Part shown: piece by piece, positions 1-14,133 of the stretch
Layout of the letters: the number at the start of each line of letters is the position of its first letter
How positions within the stretch are numbered: position 1 is the stretch's first letter
The notes under the pieces: model-generated
What the model saw: only the letters and a program-made list of their open reading frames with translations
Databases searched by the model: none
What the model was told of the DNA's origin: nothing
Assembly: GCA_013697735.1 (NCBI GenBank)
Contig: JACCWH010000093.1
Span: forward strand, 1 to 36,931
Direction of reading: 5' to 3'
Length of the DNA stretch: 36,931 nt
Source: Trueperaceae bacterium
Lineage (GTDB): Bacteria > Deinococcota > Deinococci > Deinococcales > Trueperaceae
Translations under genes and position numbers: made by a program

Positions 1-127
1 TGGGGATAATGTGGAGTTGGATGTGGAGTTGATCAAGCCGATTGCGATGGAGGAGGGGTTGCGGTTCGCGATTCGTGAGGGTGGTCGTACGGTGGGTGCT
101 GGCGTCGTCACCACCGTGACGAAGTAA
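1..127 (+). CDS. tuf: Elongation factor Tu, C-terminal end (partial)
   Basis: Only the last 41 codons are in the window; the reading frame begins at base 2 and stops with TAA at 125-127. The translation ends ...[21 protein letters not shown], then [13 protein letters not shown], which is the highly conserved end of the third beta-barrel domain of EF-Tu. EF-Tu carries aminoacyl-tRNA to the ribosome as a GTP complex. Its place just before rpmG-secE-nusG is the usual one in Thermus and Deinococcus. The first 33 codons mostly end in G or T (GGG, GAT, TTG, ATT, GGT), unlike every gene downstream, which prefers C; the last eight codons return to the local style. Confidence 0.97.
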   Translation, partial: GDNVELDVELIKPIAMEEGLRFAIREGGRTVGAGVVTTVTK

Positions 128-161
128 GGCACGAACCCTACGTCCGCGCCTCCGCCCCGTA

Positions 162-176
162 TCGATCGGCGATCGA
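162..176. repeat. Short inverted repeat after tuf
   Basis: TCGATC-GGC-GATCGA is a perfect 6-bp stem with a 3-nt loop, 35 bp after the tuf stop. There is no T-tract, so a role in termination is only a possibility. The rest of the tuf-rpmG gap holds a promoter and no tRNA; a tRNA-Trp gene is found here in some bacteria. Confidence 0.3.
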
Positions 177-230
177 CCGGAGCCGTCGTGCGACTTGTGT
201 CGCTCCGATGCACCAACCCCTCATGCCGTG

Positions 231-239
231 TGCTAGAGT
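231..239 (+). promoter_or_regulatory. Extended -10 promoter for rpmG-secE-nusG
   Basis: TGCTAGAGT is an extended -10 (TGn followed by TAGAGT at 234-239) with no recognisable -35. The start point would be near 246, followed by GGGAGG at 249-254 and the rpmG ATG at 260. The box matches other -10 boxes in the window (TAGACT, TAGCCT, TAGCAT). Confidence 0.55.
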
Positions 240-259
240 AGAAAGATTGGGAGGCCACC

Positions 260-424
260 ATGGCCAGTGACGTACGGATCAAGCTGCTGCTGGAATGCAC
301 GGAGTGCAAGCGGCGGAACTACACCACCCACAAGAACCGTCGCAACACCGCGGCCAAGCTCGAACTCCGGAAGTACTGCCCGTGGGAACGGAAGCACACA
401 TCGCATCGCGAGGTGAAGGTCTAA
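260..424 (+). CDS. rpmG: 50S ribosomal protein bL33
   Basis: A 54-residue protein that starts at the ATG 5 nt after GGGAGG. From memory it is very close to the Thermus bL33: N-terminal [20 protein letters not shown], a central [10 protein letters not shown] stretch and a C-terminal [17 protein letters not shown]. bL33 binds 23S rRNA near the E site. The zinc-binding form has two CxxC pairs. Here C13 and C16 form the first pair and C40 begins the second, but the expected fourth cysteine is E43 (codon GAA). Zinc binding may therefore be altered or lost. secE follows 2 nt after the stop. Confidence 0.95.
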   Translation: MASDVRIKLLLECTECKRRNYTTHKNRRNTAAKLELRKYCPWERKHTSHREVKV

Positions 425-426
425 GC

Positions 427-606
427 GTGAAGGGCCTGATGCGGTACTTGCGCAACTCGCGCGCCGAACTCTCCCGCGTCACCTGGCCGACCCGTGAAGA
501 GGTCCTCCAGGCGACGCAGGCGACGCTGATCTTCGTGATCATCACGGCGCTCTTTCTCCTGTTCGCCGACACGACGCTGGGCAACCTCATCGGGTTGCTG
601 ACCTGA
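427..606 (+). CDS. secE: Preprotein translocase subunit SecE
   Basis: A 59-residue short SecE with one membrane span. The N-terminal part (MKGLMRYLRNSRAELSRVTWPTREE) carries the conserved amphipathic helix and the VTWPTREEV motif. The membrane segment runs from about residue 31 to 53 (LIFVIITALFLLF and beyond). SecE clamps SecY in the SecYEG channel of the inner membrane. The GTG start lies 2 nt after rpmG, behind AAGGT; an ATG four codons later (439) is the alternative. Its place between rpmG and nusG is standard. Confidence 0.93.
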   Translation: MKGLMRYLRNSRAELSRVTWPTREEVLQATQATLIFVIITALFLLFADTTLGNLIGLLT

Positions 607-663
607 ACGCGGCGTGTCGAAGCGTCACGCACGGTCCGTGGCACATGTCGAGAGGAACGTGAC

Positions 664-1221
664 ATGAGCATCGAGTGGTACGCCATCCACACCTACGTGG
701 GGCACGAGGAGAAGGTGCGGGAGAACATCCTGCATCGCGCCCGGTCCCTGGGAGCGAACGACAACATCTATCAGGTCGTCGTCCCGACGGAGGAGATCGT
801 CGAGCGAGGCTCGGGGAACAAGGAAGAGGTCGTCAAGCGCAAACTCTTCCCCGGGTACATCTTCGTCCAGATGGATCTCGGCGAGTCGCTCGACGAGCCC
901 AACGAAGCGTGGGAGGTCGTGCGCTACACGCCCGGCGTGACCGGCTTCGTCGGCACCAGCACGCACGCGGTGCCACTGTCGAAGGACGAGGAGACCCGCA
1001 TGATGGGCACGCTCGGCATCACGGGATCGCGCGAGGCGCCGAAGATCAAGGTGACCTTCACCGTCGGCGACATGGTCCAGGTGACCTCCGGACCCTTCGC
1101 CGACTTCACTGGGGTCGTGTCCGACGTAAACCCCGAGCGCGGCAAGCTGAAGGTCCTCGTCTCGATCTTCGGCCGCGAGACGCCCGTCGAGCTCGACTTC
1201 TCGCAAGTCGTCCGGGCATGA
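664..1221 (+). CDS. nusG: Transcription termination/antitermination factor NusG
   Basis: A 185-residue NusG. The NGN domain (about 1-115) opens with [20 protein letters not shown] and contains [13 protein letters not shown] and [12 protein letters not shown]; it binds the beta-prime clamp of RNA polymerase. The KOW domain (about 130-185) has [18 protein letters not shown] and can contact Rho or ribosomal protein S10. GAGAGG 8 nt upstream supports the ATG at 664. The stop overlaps the ATG of a possible 37-codon ORF as ATGA. It lies between secE and the L11 gene, as in most bacteria. Confidence 0.97.
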   Translation: MSIEWYAIHTYVGHEEKVRENILHRARSLGANDNIYQVVVPTEEIVERGSGNKEEVVKRKLFPGYIFVQMDLGESLDEPNEAWEVVRYTPGVTGFVGTSTHAVPLSKDEETRMMGTLGITGSREAPKIKVTFTVGDMVQVTSGPFADFTGVVSDVNPERGKLKVLVSIFGRETPVELDFSQVVRA

Positions 1222-1331
1222 CGGACCAGACGGGCACGATCGTCATCACCCACCCCGCGCCCACGACGGGCGCGTTCGGCACGGGAAGCGTCAGGACCTC
1301 GATCCACACGCCATTGGACGAGGGAGCTTAG
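1218..1331 (+). CDS. Possible 37-residue ORF between nusG and rplK
   Basis: An open frame of 37 codons begins at an ATG that overlaps the nusG stop (ATGA) and ends with TAG at 1329-1331, inside the Shine-Dalgarno TTAGGAGG of rplK. The peptide ([20 protein letters not shown], then [17 protein letters not shown]) resembles nothing I know and has no membrane or metal motif. Overlap coupling at its start and a stop placed to deliver ribosomes to rplK suggest a leader peptide or ribosome relay. Chance is also plausible: in this GC-rich sequence open frames of this length are common. It is hypothetical. Confidence 0.3.
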   Translation: MTDQTGTIVITHPAPTTGAFGTGSVRTSIHTPLDEGA

Positions 1332-1339
1332 GAGGCATC

Positions 1340-1777
1340 ATGGCGAAGAAAATTGCCGGTATCGTGAAATTGCAGCTGCCCGCCGGCGCAGCCACACCCG
1401 CCCCGCCCGTCGGTCCGGCACTCGGACAGTACGGTGCGAACATCATGCAGTTCGTGAAGGAGTACAACGCGTTGACGGCCTCGCAGGCCGGCGCCGTCGT
1501 GCCGGTGGAGATCACCATCTACGCCGATCGCTCGTTCACGTTCTTCACCAAGACGTCGCCCGCGTCGTACCTGATCAAGAAGGCCGCTGGTGTGGCCAAG
1601 GGTTCTGGCGTCCCCCACAAGGACAAGGTCGGCACGCTCTCCTGGGATCAGTGCCTCGAACTCGGCCGCGTCAAGATGAGCGACCTCAACGCGACCGACG
1701 AGGTCGCAGCGGCTCGGATCATCGCGGGCACCGCCCGATCGATGGGCATCCTCGTCGAGGGGGCGCCGCATGCCTAA
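1340..1777 (+). CDS. rplK: 50S ribosomal protein uL11
   Basis: A 145-residue L11. The N-terminal domain carries the proline-rich stretch [20 protein letters not shown], the region linked to thiostrepton and stringent response; the C-terminal domain binds the GTPase-associated centre of 23S rRNA. A strong AGGAGG at 1330-1335 precedes the ATG by 4 nt. The end overlaps rplA by 8 nt, so the two are almost certainly translated together. The C-terminal [16 protein letters not shown] is typical of the family. Confidence 0.97.
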   Translation: MAKKIAGIVKLQLPAGAATPAPPVGPALGQYGANIMQFVKEYNALTASQAGAVVPVEITIYADRSFTFFTKTSPASYLIKKAAGVAKGSGVPHKDKVGTLSWDQCLELGRVKMSDLNATDEVAAARIIAGTARSMGILVEGAPHA

Positions 1778-2453
1778 GCATGGGAAGCGCTACCGCACCC
1801 TCAGCGAGCAGATCGACCGCGACAAGCTCTACACGGCCCCCGACGCCACCACGCTCGTCAAGTCCTTGGCGACCGCCAAATTCGACGAGACCATCGAGGC
1901 CCACTTCCGACTCGGGATCGACCCGAAGAAGTCCGACCAGAACGTCCGCGGCACGGTCGCGCTGCCGCACGGCACCGGCCGCTCGGTGCGCGTGCTCGCC
2001 ATCACCCAGGGCGACAAGATCGCCGAGGCGCAGGCTGCCGGCGCGGACTTCGTCGGTGGCGACGACATGATCGAGAAGATCCAGGGCGGCTGGTTCGACT
2101 TCGACGCCGTCGTGGCGTCCCCCGACATGATGGCCGCGGTCGGCTCCAAGCTCGGTCGTGTCCTCGGTCCGCGCGGACTGCTCCCCAACCCCAAGGCCGG
2201 CACGGTCGGTCCGGACGTCGCCTCGATCGTCCGCGCGCTCAAGGCGGGGCAGATCGAATTCCGCTCCGACAAGACCGGCGTCGTCCACGCCCCCATCGGC
2301 AAGGCGAGCTTCGAGAGCGAGAAGCTCACGGAGAACCTCGCGGCGCTGCGCGCGGCCGTCGAAGCCGCCAAGCCCGACGGAGCGAAGGGGACCTACCTGC
2401 GGACCGTCTTCGTGAGCTCCACCATGGGGCCGAGCGTTCGGGTTTCGACGTGA
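1770..2453 (+). CDS. rplA: 50S ribosomal protein uL1
   Basis: A 227-residue L1 that forms the mobile L1 stalk near the E site. Conserved stretches include [44 protein letters not shown] and the C-terminal [18 protein letters not shown]. The start codon lies inside the end of rplK. L1 commonly represses the L11-L1 operon by binding its mRNA; I could not identify its site in the short nusG-rplK gap. Confidence 0.97.
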   Translation: MPKHGKRYRTLSEQIDRDKLYTAPDATTLVKSLATAKFDETIEAHFRLGIDPKKSDQNVRGTVALPHGTGRSVRVLAITQGDKIAEAQAAGADFVGGDDMIEKIQGGWFDFDAVVASPDMMAAVGSKLGRVLGPRGLLPNPKAGTVGPDVASIVRALKAGQIEFRSDKTGVVHAPIGKASFESEKLTENLAALRAAVEAAKPDGAKGTYLRTVFVSSTMGPSVRVST

Positions 2454-2489
2454 GCGCAGTGCGCCACGCCCGTATTCAGCATCCCGGTG

Positions 2490-2575
2490 CGTAGCGGAGG
2501 CTACGAACCTCTGGCGTCGGAGACAGCAGGGGCCTGCCAGGCTTAAAGATCCTGCCGAGGCGCGTCTTGCCCAAG
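2490..2575 (+). ncRNA. L10 leader (ribosomal protein L10/L12 autoregulatory element)
   Basis: The mRNA leader before rplJ contains the hallmark of the L10 leader: AGACAGCAGG at 2521-2530, then CTTAAAGATCCTGCCGAGG ending at 2560. GCAGG (2526-2530) pairs with CCTGC (2551-2555), and the AGACA bulge on the 5' side fits the kink-turn recognised by the L10(L12) complex. Binding represses rplJ-rplL. The outer limits of the element are approximate. Confidence 0.85.
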
Positions 2576-2615
2576 GACCACGGTCCACGGGCCCGACCTA
2601 CGCTTCGCGGCACGT

Positions 2616-2634
2616 GTCCGGGCGAACCCCGGAC
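2616..2634 (+). promoter_or_regulatory. Hairpin between L10 leader and rplJ
   Basis: GTCCGGG-CGAAC-CCCGGAC is a perfect 7-bp stem with a 5-nt loop, 31 bp before rplJ. A smaller repeat, GGACC-AC-GGTCC, lies at 2575-2586. They may switch with the L10 leader, as an attenuator or as an occluder of the AGAGG at 2656-2660, but no T-tract follows. Confidence 0.4.
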
Positions 2635-2665
2635 CTCGAATTCTCGACCTACGGAAGAGGCAACC

Positions 2666-3193
2666 ATGGCCAACCCCAGGAACGATGCGTCGGTCGTCCA
2701 ACTCCGCGAGCTCCTCGCGGGGGCGTCGACGTTCTTCTTGGTCGACTACCAGGGCCTCTCCGCGGGAGAGTTGAACGCGTTGCGCGCGAACGTGCGCGCA
2801 GCGGGCGGTCGTCTGCTCGTCGCCAAGAACACCCTCATCAACGTCGTGCTCAAAGAGCATGGTGTCGAGGGGTTCGACGAGACCCTCACGGGACCGACCG
2901 CCCTGGTCCTCGTCGGCGAAGACCCGGTAGCGCCTGCCAAGGCACTTGCCGACTACGCCAAGGGCCACCCCAGGGAGTTACCGTCCTCGAAGGGCGGCTA
3001 CCTCCAGGGCAGCCTCGTCGGCAAGGAGGCGCTGGCGAAGATCGCCAAGCTCCCGGCCCGCGACGTCCTGCTCTCCGAGCTGGTCGGCGTCCTGCAAGCG
3101 CCACTCGTCCAGCTCGTGGGCGTACTCAACGCTCCCCCGCAGAACCTGGTGACCGTGCTCGAAAACTACGTAGCCAAGCAGAAGGAGGCATGA
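2666..3193 (+). CDS. rplJ: 50S ribosomal protein uL10
   Basis: A 175-residue L10 that forms the base of the L7/L12 stalk. It contains [20 protein letters not shown], the RNA-binding [15 protein letters not shown]-like stretch and the C-terminal helix that docks L12 dimers ([15 protein letters not shown]). The ATG at 2666 follows AGAGG by 5 nt and fits the family length; an in-frame ATG about 100 nt upstream falls in the leader RNA and is rejected. The gene ends 1 nt before rplL. Confidence 0.96.
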   Translation: MANPRNDASVVQLRELLAGASTFFLVDYQGLSAGELNALRANVRAAGGRLLVAKNTLINVVLKEHGVEGFDETLTGPTALVLVGEDPVAPAKALADYAKGHPRELPSSKGGYLQGSLVGKEALAKIAKLPARDVLLSELVGVLQAPLVQLVGVLNAPPQNLVTVLENYVAKQKEA

Positions 3194-3194
3194 C

Positions 3195-3575
3195 ATGGCG
3201 TTCGATAAAGACGCGATGGTCCAGCAGCTCTCGGGACTGACGGTCCTGGAGCTCGTGGATCTGGTGGAAGCGCTCAAAGAGACCTGGGGCGTCGAAGCCG
3301 CCGCCGCGATGCCCGCGGGCATGATGGCCGGCGTTGCGGCCGCACCCGAAGCCGCCGCCGAGGAGCAGACGGAGTTCACCGTCTCGATCACCTCCGCCGG
3401 CGACAAGAAGTTGCAAGTCATCAAGGAGGTGCGCGCCATCACCAGCCTCGGCCTGAAGGAAGCCAAGGATCTGGTCGAAGGCGGCGGCGTCGTCAAGGAG
3501 GACATCTCCAAGGACGAAGCCAACGAGATCAAGGCCAAGCTGGAAGCCGCGGGCGCCGCCGTCGAGGTCAAGTAG
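3195..3575 (+). CDS. rplL: 50S ribosomal protein bL12
   Basis: A 126-residue L7/L12. The N-terminal dimerisation domain (about 1-35, [20 protein letters not shown]) is joined by an Ala/Glu-rich hinge to the C-terminal factor-binding domain, which begins [14 protein letters not shown] and contains [13 protein letters not shown]-like helix alpha-4/5 residues. It recruits translational GTPases. AAGGAGG in the end of rplJ acts as its ribosome binding site. Confidence 0.97.
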   Translation: MAFDKDAMVQQLSGLTVLELVDLVEALKETWGVEAAAAMPAGMMAGVAAAPEAAAEEQTEFTVSITSAGDKKLQVIKEVRAITSLGLKEAKDLVEGGGVVKEDISKDEANEIKAKLEAAGAAVEVK

Positions 3576-3645
3576 TCGCACGCCACGCACCGGATGCAGG
3601 GGTGGCGACACCCCATCGAGGTACCGGCCTCGAGTACGCCACGAG

Positions 3646-3673
3646 GAGCGTGCGCGCGCGAGCGCGCGCGCTC
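3646..3673 (+). promoter_or_regulatory. Strong GNRA-loop hairpin between rplL and rpoB
   Basis: A 12-bp stem of almost pure GC pairs (3646-3657 with 3662-3673, one G-T wobble) is closed by a GCGA tetraloop. It sits 70 bp after rplL and 98 bp before rpoB, in a 196-bp gap. In E. coli the same gap holds a partial terminator and an RNase III site that set the ratio of L12 to RNA polymerase. The pyrimidine-rich run that follows (about 3689-3710) is too far for a standard intrinsic terminator. Possible weak -10 boxes (TATCTT at 3705, TAGAGC at 3727) are not convincing. Confidence 0.6.
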
Positions 3674-3771
3674 CGCACGGCGCACGACCCTATGTCCCTG
3701 TTTCTATCTTGGTTCAACGCCCACGCTAGAGCGTCCGCCAGCACGCCCGCACCGACTCCGAAGGGGTGAAG

Positions 3772-11753
<7,982 letters not shown>

Positions 11754-11798
11754 TACCCACCCCCGCCGCGCACGAAGCGGCGGCAAGCGATCGACCAG

Positions 11799-11840
11799 AC
11801 GACGCGCCCGGAGGCTCTCCGGGCGCGTCGTGTTCGTCGT
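11799..11840 (+). terminator. Terminator after rpoC
   Basis: A perfect 15-bp stem (ACGACGCGCCCGGAG with its complement) and a GCT loop at 11799-11831, followed by GTTCGTCGT. The T-tract is weak, but the same form, a long perfect stem followed by GTTCG, occurs after groEL. It closes the long tuf-to-rpoC operon. Confidence 0.8.
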
Positions 11841-11860
11841 GCTCGTCGCGGTCTGCGTGC

Positions 11861-11866
11861 TAGCCT
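11861..11866 (+). promoter_or_regulatory. -10 box, leaderless start of RNase H-fold gene
   Basis: TGCTAGCCT (extended -10, box 11861-11866) lies 6 nt before the GTG at 11873, so transcription should begin at or next to the start codon. No ribosome binding site is present. Confidence 0.65.
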
Positions 11867-11872
11867 CGCGCG

Positions 11873-12307
11873 GTGGACGGCCTCGTCATCGCCATCGATC
11901 CTGGCAAACGCATCGGCGTCGCCTGGGTCGCGGGCGACGGTCGCCTCGTGCGGCACGAGGTGGTCGACGCAGCCACGTTGGCGTCCTACGCGTTTCCGAG
12001 TGAGGCGCGCGTCGTGGTCGGCGACGGAACGGGGAGCGCCGCGATCTCCGACGGGCTCCGCGACCGGGGCGTCGTGCACGAGCTGGTCGACGAGTACGGG
12101 ACCACCGAAGAGGCGCGCGAGCTCTACTGGCGCGACCACCCACCCCGCGGATGGTGGCGGCTGGTGCCGCTGGGGCTACGGCCGCCGCCGCGATCGCTCG
12201 ACGACTACGCCGCCTACGCCATCGCCCTGCGTGCGCGCTCGACACGGCCGCACGATCGACGGTCGCGCACCCACGGCGCGTCGAAACGCAGCAGCGGCCG
12301 ATCGTGA
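11873..12307 (+). CDS. RNase H-fold (RuvX/YqgF- or RuvC-like) nuclease
   Basis: A 144-residue protein. It begins MDGLVIAIDPGKRIGVAWVA, a clear DPGxxRIGVAW first strand of the RNase H fold with catalytic D9. A second acidic motif is VDEYGTTEEAR, and SLDDYAAYAIALRAR near residue 108 provides the last Asp on a helix. This arrangement is that of RuvX/YqgF (16S rRNA maturation) and RuvC-like resolvases; the true substrate cannot be told from sequence. The last residues (RSTRPHDRRSRTHGASKRSS) are basic and partly encoded by the terminator stem. The start is leaderless. Confidence 0.75.
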   Translation: MDGLVIAIDPGKRIGVAWVAGDGRLVRHEVVDAATLASYAFPSEARVVVGDGTGSAAISDGLRDRGVVHELVDEYGTTEEARELYWRDHPPRGWWRLVPLGLRPPPRSLDDYAAYAIALRARSTRPHDRRSRTHGASKRSSGRS

Positions 12308-12327
12308 TCGACCGGCCGCTGCTGCGT
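12286..12327. terminator. Bidirectional terminator between nuclease gene and carD
   Basis: A perfect 15-bp stem (ACGCAGCAGCGGCCG and its complement, 12286-12300 with 12313-12327) with a 12-nt loop. It lies between two convergent genes and can form on both strands. The stop codon of the + gene is in the loop. No clear T-tract is present on either side. Confidence 0.65.
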
Positions 12328-12350
12328 GCTGACTGCTCGTACGCTCGCCT

Positions 12351-12857
12351 TCAGTTCAACTCGTCCTCTTCGCCAGCGTCGATCATCGCGCGCGCTTCCG
12401 GAGGGGTGATGTGCAGCACGGCACTTATCTCGCCCGCGAGGAGCCGCAGCGCACGGCGGTAGGCCTGGCGATCGAGATCGGGGAGGCCCCGCTCGAGGTC
12501 CCAGCGCCGGAGCTCGGAGGCGAGCGTGGCGATCTGGTACGGGTCACCGCTCGTCAGGATGTCGGTGACCTTGCGGTGCCGCGCCGCCCACTGCTTGGGC
12601 AGCGTGATGCGACCGTGCTGAAGGCGTTCGAGTACGGCCTGGACCTCGTCCTCCGTGAGCGCTGGGCGGAGTCCCGCCTCCTGTGGCGCATGGACGGGGA
12701 CGAAGGCACGCGAGGTGCCGTTCGGGAACTCGACCTCGTAGTACTTGTGATCGCTTCCTGCGACCGTCTTCGTGGTCGTACCCGACACGATGCCGACCCC
12801 ATACGGAGGTAGGACCACCTGGTCACCGTTCTTGAACGTCTTGGGTGATTCTTTCAA
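12351..12857 (-). CDS. carD: CarD/CdnL-family RNA polymerase-binding regulator
   Basis: A 168-residue CarD-like protein. The N-terminal Tudor-like RNA polymerase-interaction domain (about 1-60) reads FKNGDQVVLPPYGVGIVSG and later YYEVEFPNGTSRAFVPV; the helical C-terminal part (about 70-160) binds DNA just upstream of the -10 and stabilises the open complex. This family is found in Thermus, Mycobacterium and others, and binds the beta subunit, whose gene is close by. The start is a TTG with GAAGGGAG upstream; no better codon is in frame. It has its own promoter and a leader of about 135 nt. Confidence 0.93.
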   Translation of the reverse strand: MKESPKTFKNGDQVVLPPYGVGIVSGTTTKTVAGSDHKYYEVEFPNGTSRAFVPVHAPQEAGLRPALTEDEVQAVLERLQHGRITLPKQWAARHRKVTDILTSGDPYQIATLASELRRWDLERGLPDLDRQAYRRALRLLAGEISAVLHITPPEARAMIDAGEEDELN

Positions 12858-13088
12858 AGCGATTGCTCCCTTCGATCGGCCTAGTGGCTCGAGCGCGCTC
12901 CGGGACTACACCGGTCGCGCTGGAGGATGTTGAGGGGGGTGCTGGTGGGCACTGGGCCGATCTCGGGTGATACTCGGCACAGCCCCATCACGCCCGGTAG
13001 TGTAGCACCCCGGGCCGCTCCATGCACGGTGTCGGGCGACGACGGGTACGGACTTCGGGTGCGTCTGGCACGAGGTCCATCGTCGATG
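12858..13088 (-). promoter_or_regulatory. carD promoter and 5' leader
   Basis: On the minus strand TGCTACACT (box TACACT at 13004-12999) is an extended -10 with no clear -35. Transcription would start near 12992, giving a leader of about 135 nt before the TTG. No known riboswitch was recognised. The remainder, up to the end of the transporter gene at 13089, shows nothing else I can support. Confidence 0.5.
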
Positions 13089-14021
13089 TCAACCGCTCGG
13101 GGGGTCGCGCGCGACGACGGGCGCCGCGGCGGCAGCGCCCGGCCCGCGCGTCGTCATCACCACGCCGAGCAAGACCAACACCGCACCGACGAGCGTCAGC
13201 GCCCCCGGCACCTCACGAAAGAGCCACACCGCCATCAGGCCCGCGCCGACGGGTTCGAGGAGCGTGGCCGTGGCGACGCGCGTGGGATCGAGATGGCGCA
13301 TCGCATAATTGATGCCCGTGTGCCCGACCAGTTGCGGCACCAGCGCCAGCAGCGCGATCCACACGAAGGTCTCCCGCGCGTAGGCGACGTAGGAGACGTC
13401 GAGTACGGCGGGCCACGGCACCAACACGACCGCCGCCACCGCATAGGCGACGCCGACGTAGGCCTGGAGCCCGAGGCCTCGGGCCTGCGCGCTCCTCCCG
13501 AGGAGGAGATAGCCCGCGGCAGACATGGCGCCGACCGTCGCCAGCACGTTGCCGAGCAGCGGAGCGGGCGCGAGTTCCGAGGCGGTGGTGCCACCGAGGT
13601 CGCCGAAGGCGATGATCGCGCCACCGGCGACGGCGACGAGCACGCCGAACAGGATCGTCAGCGTCGGCGAGCGACCGAGGAAGAGCCACGAGAAGAGCGC
13701 GACCCAGAGTGGGATGGTAGCGACGAGCGTCACCGACGCGGCGATCGTGGTGTACGAGAGTGACGAGATCCACGTGGCGAAGTGGAGGCCGAGCAGGGCG
13801 CCCGCCAGCAGTGTGGGCTTGAGCGTCTGGCGTGAGAGTGGGGTGCGTGCGAGCGCCCGGAGGGTGAAAGGGGCGAGCACCACCGCAGCGATCACCATCC
13901 GCCAGAGTGCGACCACGACGCCGGGAGCGTCGGCGTAGCGAATGAAGATCGCCGCCAGGCTCACGGCGACGAGCGCGACGCCGAGAACGGCGGTGACGCG
14001 TGCTCGGGACGGTGTCGGCAC
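13089..14021 (-). CDS. EamA/DMT-family transporter
   Basis: A 310-residue membrane protein with about ten predicted spans in two EamA repeats (roughly 10-140 and 155-295). Typical pieces are FIRYADAPGVVVALWRMVIA, LHFATWISSLSYTTIAASVT and, in the second half, MRHLDPTRVATATLLEPVGA. Family members export or import metabolites such as amino acids or purines; the substrate is unknown. I place the start at the GTG 14021, because TAGCAT lies 5 nt upstream (leaderless); the frame remains open to 14174 but that would add a non-conserved, arginine-rich leader. Confidence 0.88.
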   Translation of the reverse strand: MPTPSRARVTAVLGVALVAVSLAAIFIRYADAPGVVVALWRMVIAAVVLAPFTLRALARTPLSRQTLKPTLLAGALLGLHFATWISSLSYTTIAASVTLVATIPLWVALFSWLFLGRSPTLTILFGVLVAVAGGAIIAFGDLGGTTASELAPAPLLGNVLATVGAMSAAGYLLLGRSAQARGLGLQAYVGVAYAVAAVVLVPWPAVLDVSYVAYARETFVWIALLALVPQLVGHTGINYAMRHLDPTRVATATLLEPVGAGLMAVWLFREVPGALTLVGAVLVLLGVVMTTRGPGAAAAAPVVARDPPSG

Positions 14022-14026
14022 GCGGC

Positions 14027-14032
14027 ATGCTA
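14027..14032 (-). promoter_or_regulatory. -10 box, leaderless start of EamA gene
   Basis: TAGCAT on the minus strand (14032 to 14027) ends 5 nt before the GTG at 14021. The preceding bases are GCGG, as at several other promoters in the window. Confidence 0.6.
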
Positions 14033-14102
14033 CCGCGGGCCGCGCGTCGTGGCGGCGCGCGCCGCCGTGTGGTGCACGCGCGCCGAGCGCGCTGCGCACG
14101 CG

Positions 14103-14129
14103 GTACGATGCGCCGGCCACGCCAGGAGG
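14103..14129 (+). promoter_or_regulatory. -10 box and ribosome binding site for GH1 gene
   Basis: TACGAT at 14103-14108 is a -10 candidate preceded by GCGG; transcription would start near 14115. AGGAGG at 14124-14129 follows and decides the start at 14134, so this gene, unlike its neighbours, has a short leader and a Shine-Dalgarno site. Confidence 0.55.
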
Positions 14130-14133
14130 ATGG

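Noticed and set aside
128-259. A tRNA-Trp gene between tuf and secE
   Set aside because: Some bacteria have it here, but no cloverleaf or CCA end can be seen in the gap.
3766-3771. GTG at 3766 as the rpoB start
   Set aside because: It would sit in the AAGGGG that serves the ATG at 3772, and adds two non-conserved residues.
13942-14133. A 64-residue N-terminal extension of the GH1 enzyme
   Set aside because: It overlaps the divergent transporter start, is arginine/alanine-rich, and AGGAGG directs initiation to 14134.
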